From Phoronis australis (Eukaryota; Phoronida; Phoronidae), in NCBI GenBank assembly GCA_002633005.1, contig NMRA01000232.1, forward strand, positions 272,436 through 297,231: DNA of 24,796 bases, in the 5' to 3' direction. The translations under genes and the position numbers were made by a program. Positions within the stretch are counted from its first letter, which is position 1. Each line of letters starts with the position of its first letter. The notes under the pieces were generated by a model. It was not told the DNA's origin, searched no databases, and saw only the letters and a program-made list of their open reading frames with translations. Of the stretch, positions 20,199-24,796 are shown piece after piece.

Positions 20199-23100
20199 AT
20201 GGCTACAATAAAAGAACAAAAGACTGTCAAAGGCGCGAAACATTTGGTGACCGCAAAGGTAAAGGGTGAATGCACTAACATACGTACACAAAGACGGTAG
20301 CCAGAAGTCACGGAGGTGGTGTACTTGGCCAATGACGGGCAAAGCTTTTTACGGAAGGGAGGTTCAAGTAAAACGATAGGTTTCTGAGGAGAATTCCATA
20401 TGAGCAGAAACGGAATTAGACTGCCGCGAACTCTGCGTCCAGCGGTCTATAGTAATGGAAATACATAGAAATCGTCTGTTGTCACGTGATTTTTGTTTGC
20501 CACTTAAGTCAAAAAGGGGCCCCGGGCCCCTGAACACCTCCCCTGGATCCGCCTATGGTGGCGGCTTGAACGCACTGGTTGATTGTACAGGACATAAGAT
20601 ACAAGATATAGTCAGCGTTAGTTCAGTGACATGTTTACTTTAGTCCTGAGGGACTTCTACTACTATTCCGTTCACACAGAAATTAAACACTGGACTATTT
20701 TCGCTTGTACATGTACGTTCATTAGTAATTTGATTGGTTGCAAAGCTCGTTTTTGTGAGTCCAGTGTAGTATTTTGACAGGATTCTGATTTGCTTCACCT
20801 ATATAACTAACAATGTTGTTGTTTTGCTATTGTAAAATTAAGAAGATAGACAAGTTGCCAACTAAATACAGAAGCCTATATACAATACTTATGGAATCAC
20901 ATTGCCATTTGCAGATGTCGAAGCCATTGATGGAGAAGCGCCGCCGTGTGAGAATAAATGAAAGCTTGACACAAATGCGAATGTTGATGTACGACCATAC
21001 GAAAGACTTTGTAAGTGTTAATGTGCATATATAGCCCAAATCAAAACACCAAAAAAAAAACATCACCTTACCACATTTTCCATGATATTTTTTAGAACTC
21101 TTTTTCGGTGACGCGTCAGAGTGACAATATGTTATCCTTTTTTCATTTCACGCTGTTTTACACGCCATATTTGCGTTTCTCTGGTTATCTTCAAACACGT
21201 GGCAAATAACAATAATAATAATAGATATTATATTTATCTTACTGCGCGAAATGTATGTTTAGCTTGTCATAAGATGCATTCAAGATTTTTAAAAAATGCC
21301 TTATTTATTTTCCAGTGAAGTAATTTCAGTAGTTATTCGTGTGTTTACGTTATGGTGCTCAACCAATGTTGACATTTCTCGAGTGGATTGCGAGATTTGT
21401 TATTTTCGACCATCATATTTGGTTTCCGTGTTTTCAAATCACTTTTTGTGTGAAGTGAAAACGCGTTGAACATAAACCAGGATACAAGGTAAGCCGATAA
21501 GTTAAAATGTGTTCAAAATAAGTATTTTGTTATGTATTATATGTCGTAAGCCCAGAAAGCCATAAACAAAAATTTTGTATTGGGCCACTAATTTCCCAAA
21601 CTGTATGATTTTCTTCATTCAGAACCGGGTTCAAAAGGTGGAAAAAGCCGACATCCTCCAGAACACCGTCAAGTTTATTAAAAGAAACGGTACTTGTGAT
21701 GGCATGTCTCCAACAGGTAAAGAACACAGATAAGTTCTAAACAGACCGCCTAAATAGCAACACAAAGAAAAACTGATATTAAACCTAACATCAAAATGAC
21801 AAACATATTTTGTCCACGCTAAAGGATGGGATAAGCTAATTGAAATGTTCAAGGCGCGCAATCACTAGGGTACAAGCGACGGCGCCGCGTCAGTGGCTTG
21901 CAGAAGATAAGTTATTCTCACACAATAGATAATTAGCTTTGATGTCAATGTTTTGCGTAAGCATTGCCGATTGTACGGTAAGTTTACATAACTCTACCGA
22001 GATTGACAATACCTAAGATTCCATGTATTGCAGAGTCGTTTGCCACGAATAATCTGCAAATTGAGTTTAAATCCGGCTACTGTAAAGTTACAAGAAACCT
22101 ATCAAAACAAATTATGATCCCTGCCCGGGAGAAGATCAGTGGGGATATTTAATTTACGCAAATCCGAATAAGCCTCCATTGTCGAGAATACAAGCATTCG
22201 CCAGAGAATTGTTAAAACTCGAGTCTGACCCCACACTTTGCTGATCTTGAATTTTCCGATGAAGTTATACAATGACATTCATCGCTCCCCAATTCTTTTC
22301 TTCTGTTGAATGCGATACATTACGTGACAAAACTGTAAAATGCATTACACAAAAATGTTTATTCGAAATAGCTCCTCATATGGTTTACAGTCCTGTAACG
22401 TACAACTATGTACTAGACGTCCCCGTGAGATAAACAACCGAGCATCGAATTTGGAATTCATCGGTCCGATCTGCTATCCAAACACAAAAGTATTTTGCAT
22501 TGGTGCGTTTAAAAATATTTTCGAAGATGCCCAAAAGGAAGTTCAACATCGTTTTAGATATTGCGGCCGGTATGCATCGCAACTAGTGGTGCTGGTGCGA
22601 CGGTGACGTGGCTCGCGTGCAGTATTTTTTCATATAACCACATGCGAAATTTTCAGACGAAAAGGCATGATATTATCACGTAACAACGGGCATCAAAAAC
22701 AATACCAAGTGACCAAATCTGCGTTTGATAACTTCTGCTTCATTTCTCGCAAATTGTCCCTTTGTCGAAGTATTTTTGAGCATGCTCACGAAATGTCGTA
22801 TAGTTCCACAAGATATTGTTTGGGAGTTCCGGGTGAGCCAACACGTGGACCAGACGGTCTCGTCACTTAGTGACTGGGCTCGCGTGAGTGGACCACAGCG
22901 GCGTAGTTTTGACCTGGAACCAATATCAATGAAGTATCATTTCCAGGTTTGACGAGCTTGAAAAGTTCTGAAGATACATGAGATAGGTCAAGTCCACCAA
23001 ATTTAATTCAAGACTCAACTCGAAAGTAGAATTTCAAGTTTTCTCAATAGTATCAGAAAGGGTACCAAAAGTAGTTTGGAATTATTTAAGACAACTTGTT

Positions 23101-24355
23101 AATCCTGGTTTCGACCAGCGAACTACAAGTTCTTCTAAGACCATAAATTGCTCCCAATTTAAAGTTTAATTTCGTCCTGTTCAGCTAACTAAAAACGATA
23201 ATCGAATAAGGCCTTTTAACTCTCTTATAAAATCGGTCTCACAAAATTCCGTACCGAGGTAGGATTCTATTTCCAGTACCAATAAAAGTCGCGGGCAATG
23301 CGTACACCACCATTTTCGCAATGTTAGGCTTAACCAACCCCAATAAACTCCAAAAACGTTTTCTTGAATCGCTGATGGTTTCGATGTTCCTGTTGGTAAG
23401 GAAAATAACCTTTCAGTGTAAGGAATATGATGAGACTAGTTTTATATGTAACAGAACCTTATTATCAGGTCTGAATACTTAACCAGATATCTACAAAAGT
23501 ATTAGCCCATTAAGGTATATATTTTCTGAAACTACACAGCCTGTAGAATTTGATTTTTGACTTGTTATCCACCTGCTATGAATTGCATCACGTGCATTTT
23601 TAGTCAAATTTATGAAAAAGAAACACGATAGCAAACTAACGTATCAGTTCAAAGCAACTGTTACAGTTTTCTAAAATACGACTTTTTGGGAAAATCATAA
23701 AAGTCCTCTTTGATGGCCCCTAATGCAAGAGTGGACCATTTTAAAAAGAATTCCTAACAATGTTTTGGAGAACGGGAGCATAAAGCTTAGTGCTTGACAA
23801 ATATGATGTTCTCGACGAAGTTAGCCAAAGTTGCACACTTTTCTATGGCCCTTCATAGCTTTAAGCAGGGCGTAATACAACTTTAATATATGTTATTTTA
23901 CAGATTTTGCTGTGCAAGGATCATCTGCCGGCTTTTTGGATTGTATGGCTAGCGTTCTGGATCAGTTGGATTCTTCCGGCTTTGAAAGCATGGAGGTGCG
24001 CGAGCATCTCGTTAACTTTTTAGCGTCGAAATTCTTCTCATCTCAAATCGAAGAGACACCACACAGTTTACAAACCCATACAGCAGCAAGAAAAAAATTG
24101 CACTCGCGTGTTGATGTTTCAGCGGAAGAAGAGTTGCTGAAAAAAGTGGGTAACTGCGAGCATCTAATCGAAAAACAAATAAACATCATGGCTTCTGGAA
24201 AGGCTTTGGTGGGAATGTATTTCCCGATAAGTACACTTATTCAATTGCCAAATGCAAATTCATCTTTTGCGGGAATTCCTGAGGATAATCTCCTCCAGGG
24301 AACCCTGTTACAGTTACGTTACACATCGCCTGGTGACTGGAACAGGCTTATGTAA
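20199..24355 (+). CDS. Divergent Hes-family bHLH-Orange protein lacking WRPW (gene 2), four exons
   Basis: Spliced CDS: 20199-20258, 20915-21010, 21623-21716, 23904-24355 (233 codons). Introns are GT-AG with phases 0, 0, 1, exactly as in gene 1, and exon 2 is again 96 nt. Exon 2 gives [17 protein letters not shown], so the Hes proline and basic residues are kept, but the usual Ala is Val. Helix 1 is unusual (TQMRMLMYDHTKDF). Exon 3 has KVEKADILQNTVKFI, a clear helix 2. Exon 4 holds a weak Orange domain at about 89-127 (GFLDCMASVLDQL...VREHLVNFLASKF), then a Lys/Glu-containing stretch and no proline-rich tail. The protein ends DWNRLM, not WRPW. Exon 1 was chosen because ATG GCT at 20199 has G at -3 and +4 and reaches the donor AAG|GTAAAG in phase 0. 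An in-frame ATG at 20139 would add 20 residues. ORF integrity argues for a working gene. Exons 2-4 are secure; exon 1 is less so. Confidence 0.86.
20516..20557 (+). mobile_element. Solo terminus of the same inverted-repeat family, in gene 2 intron 1
   Basis: GGGGCCCCGGGCCCC is followed by CCCCTGGATCCGCC and TATG. This corresponds to the outer terminus of the family (reverse complement CATAGGCGGATCCAGGGG). It matches the end of the copy at 107-275 (CCTGGATGCGCCCCTG on its minus strand). The partner terminus is not evident nearby. The GC-rich palindromic core stands out from the AT-rich intron. Confidence 0.4.
20800..20806 (+). promoter_or_regulatory. TATA-like box within gene 2 intron 1
   Basis: TATATAA occurs about 115 bp before exon 2 of gene 2. 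The exon 2 frame stays open upstream to an ATG at 20813, and a second in-frame ATG is at 20891. A transcript starting near 20830 could therefore translate from 20891 (or 20915) straight into the bHLH without splicing exon 1. This is only a possible alternative promoter. Confidence 0.2.
21717..23903 (+). other. Intron 3 of gene 2
   Basis: This 2,187-bp GT-AG phase-1 intron corresponds to the 325-bp intron 3 of gene 1, so it has expanded nearly sevenfold. It contains dispersed repeat copy B. Short open frames at 22340-22606 and 22667-22952 have no recognisable domain, and I regard them as chance. The acceptor TTATTTTACAG precedes the Orange-domain exon. Confidence 0.75.
23263..23396 (+). repeat. 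Dispersed repeat, copy B, in gene 2 intron 3
   Basis: Partner of the copy at 9539-9668 (see that entry for shared blocks). It lies about 510 bp upstream of gene 2 exon 4 and ends in a donor-like GGTAAGG. Copy A lies about 1.3 kb beyond the gene 1 stop. The two are therefore not in equivalent positions relative to the exons, which favours a mobile sequence over simple tandem duplication. Confidence 0.55.
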
Positions 24356-24441
24356 ACTTGTGATGTCTGATAGTGTACATATTGTCCATCATTGATGTTG
24401 CTTTATGGCTTTAGCACAGACACAACACTCTTATAACTCAA

Positions 24442-24473
24442 TTTTTTTTTTTTCACTGTGATATATATTTATT
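24442..24473 (-). terminator. Minus-strand AATAAA plus A12: possible retroposon or transcript 3' end
   Basis: On the minus strand AATAAA (24468-24473) is followed after 14 nt by twelve A (24442-24453). This is the layout of a polyadenylated end written into the genome, or of a genomic A tract beside a real polyA signal. The sequence to its right (24474-24796) would be the 3' part of that element or transcript, oriented minus and cut by the window edge. It lies only 86 bp after the gene 2 stop. No plus-strand AATAAA was seen for gene 2 itself. Confidence 0.35.
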
Positions 24474-24796
24474 GAAGGATACACAGAACATACAAAGAAA
24501 TAATAACAAACCCAGAAACCGCGAAGCATTATATCTGGGTTGTAAACAATTCATAAATGAAACTTATATACATAGAGATATATACAATTAAGTAGTATCT
24601 AAAATAAGTATTCCAATACTTAGACATGCTATTACAGATATATAAAAACAAAAATATTTACAGATTCATGTAGGGAAATCAGATGCAACAATATTGATAA
24701 ACGGTATATAAAAATTTGCTAACGTTGCTTAGGAGGAATTCGTTAAGAACAAAGTCAAGGTTAGGACTACCATTCAGTAATAATGTAACTCTAGTA

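Noticed and set aside
20010-20342. 110-codon minus-strand frame opposite gene 2 exon 1
   Set aside because: Cys/Phe/Tyr-rich composition without a domain. The plus strand has a better explanation as a phase-matched Hes exon 1 with a good start context and donor.
22340-22952. A gene nested in gene 2 intron 3
   Set aside because: The short overlapping frames use different phases, with no domain, splice sites or promoter to link them.

Overview
This is animal nuclear DNA. It is AT-rich and mostly non-coding, with spliceosomal introns, degenerate inverted-repeat transposons and two genes of the Hes/Hairy (bHLH-Orange) repressor family. The short introns, G/C-run inverted-repeat elements and Hes type suggest a marine invertebrate such as an amphioxus, hemichordate, cnidarian or lophotrochozoan. 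I cannot place it more closely from sequence alone. A single N inside a poly-C run at 8612 suggests clone or shotgun sequence.

Layout: 1-5,890 has no gene I can support, only one old inverted-repeat element (107-275). At 6,000-6,597 lies a compact promoter with a cluster of Su(H)/CSL-type sites, CCAAT boxes and a TATA box. It precedes gene 1 (6597-8247, + strand), a complete four-exon Hes gene of 292 codons. It has a proline-containing basic region, HLH, Orange domain, Pro/Ser/Thr-rich tail and a terminal WRPW (Groucho/TLE recruitment). A 12-kb gene-free stretch follows. It holds fragments of an inverted-repeat element family, a 140-bp fold-back element (12699-12838), a degenerate ~38-bp tandem repeat (13567-13811), a tRNA-like SINE head (16801-16860) and a ~190-bp sequence with a second copy inside gene 2.

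Gene 2 (20199-24355, + strand) is a second Hes-family gene rebuilt here from four exons. It has the same intron positions and phases as gene 1, including a 96-nt second exon of identical length. It is strongly diverged: altered helix 1 and basic region, weak Orange domain, a shorter tail, and no WRPW (the C-terminus reads WNRLM). Its introns are longer (656, 612 and 2,187 bp) and contain repeat fragments.

The two genes look like an ancient tandem duplicate pair on one strand. Gene 1 has the hallmarks of a canonical Notch-responsive repressor. Gene 2 has lost the co-repressor motif and shows no comparable Su(H) cluster, so it may act as a dimer partner or modulator, or use a different repression mode. 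That role is inference. The window ends in AT-rich sequence that may be the 3' end of a minus-strand retroposon or transcript. I found no CRISPR array, rRNA or intact tRNA.
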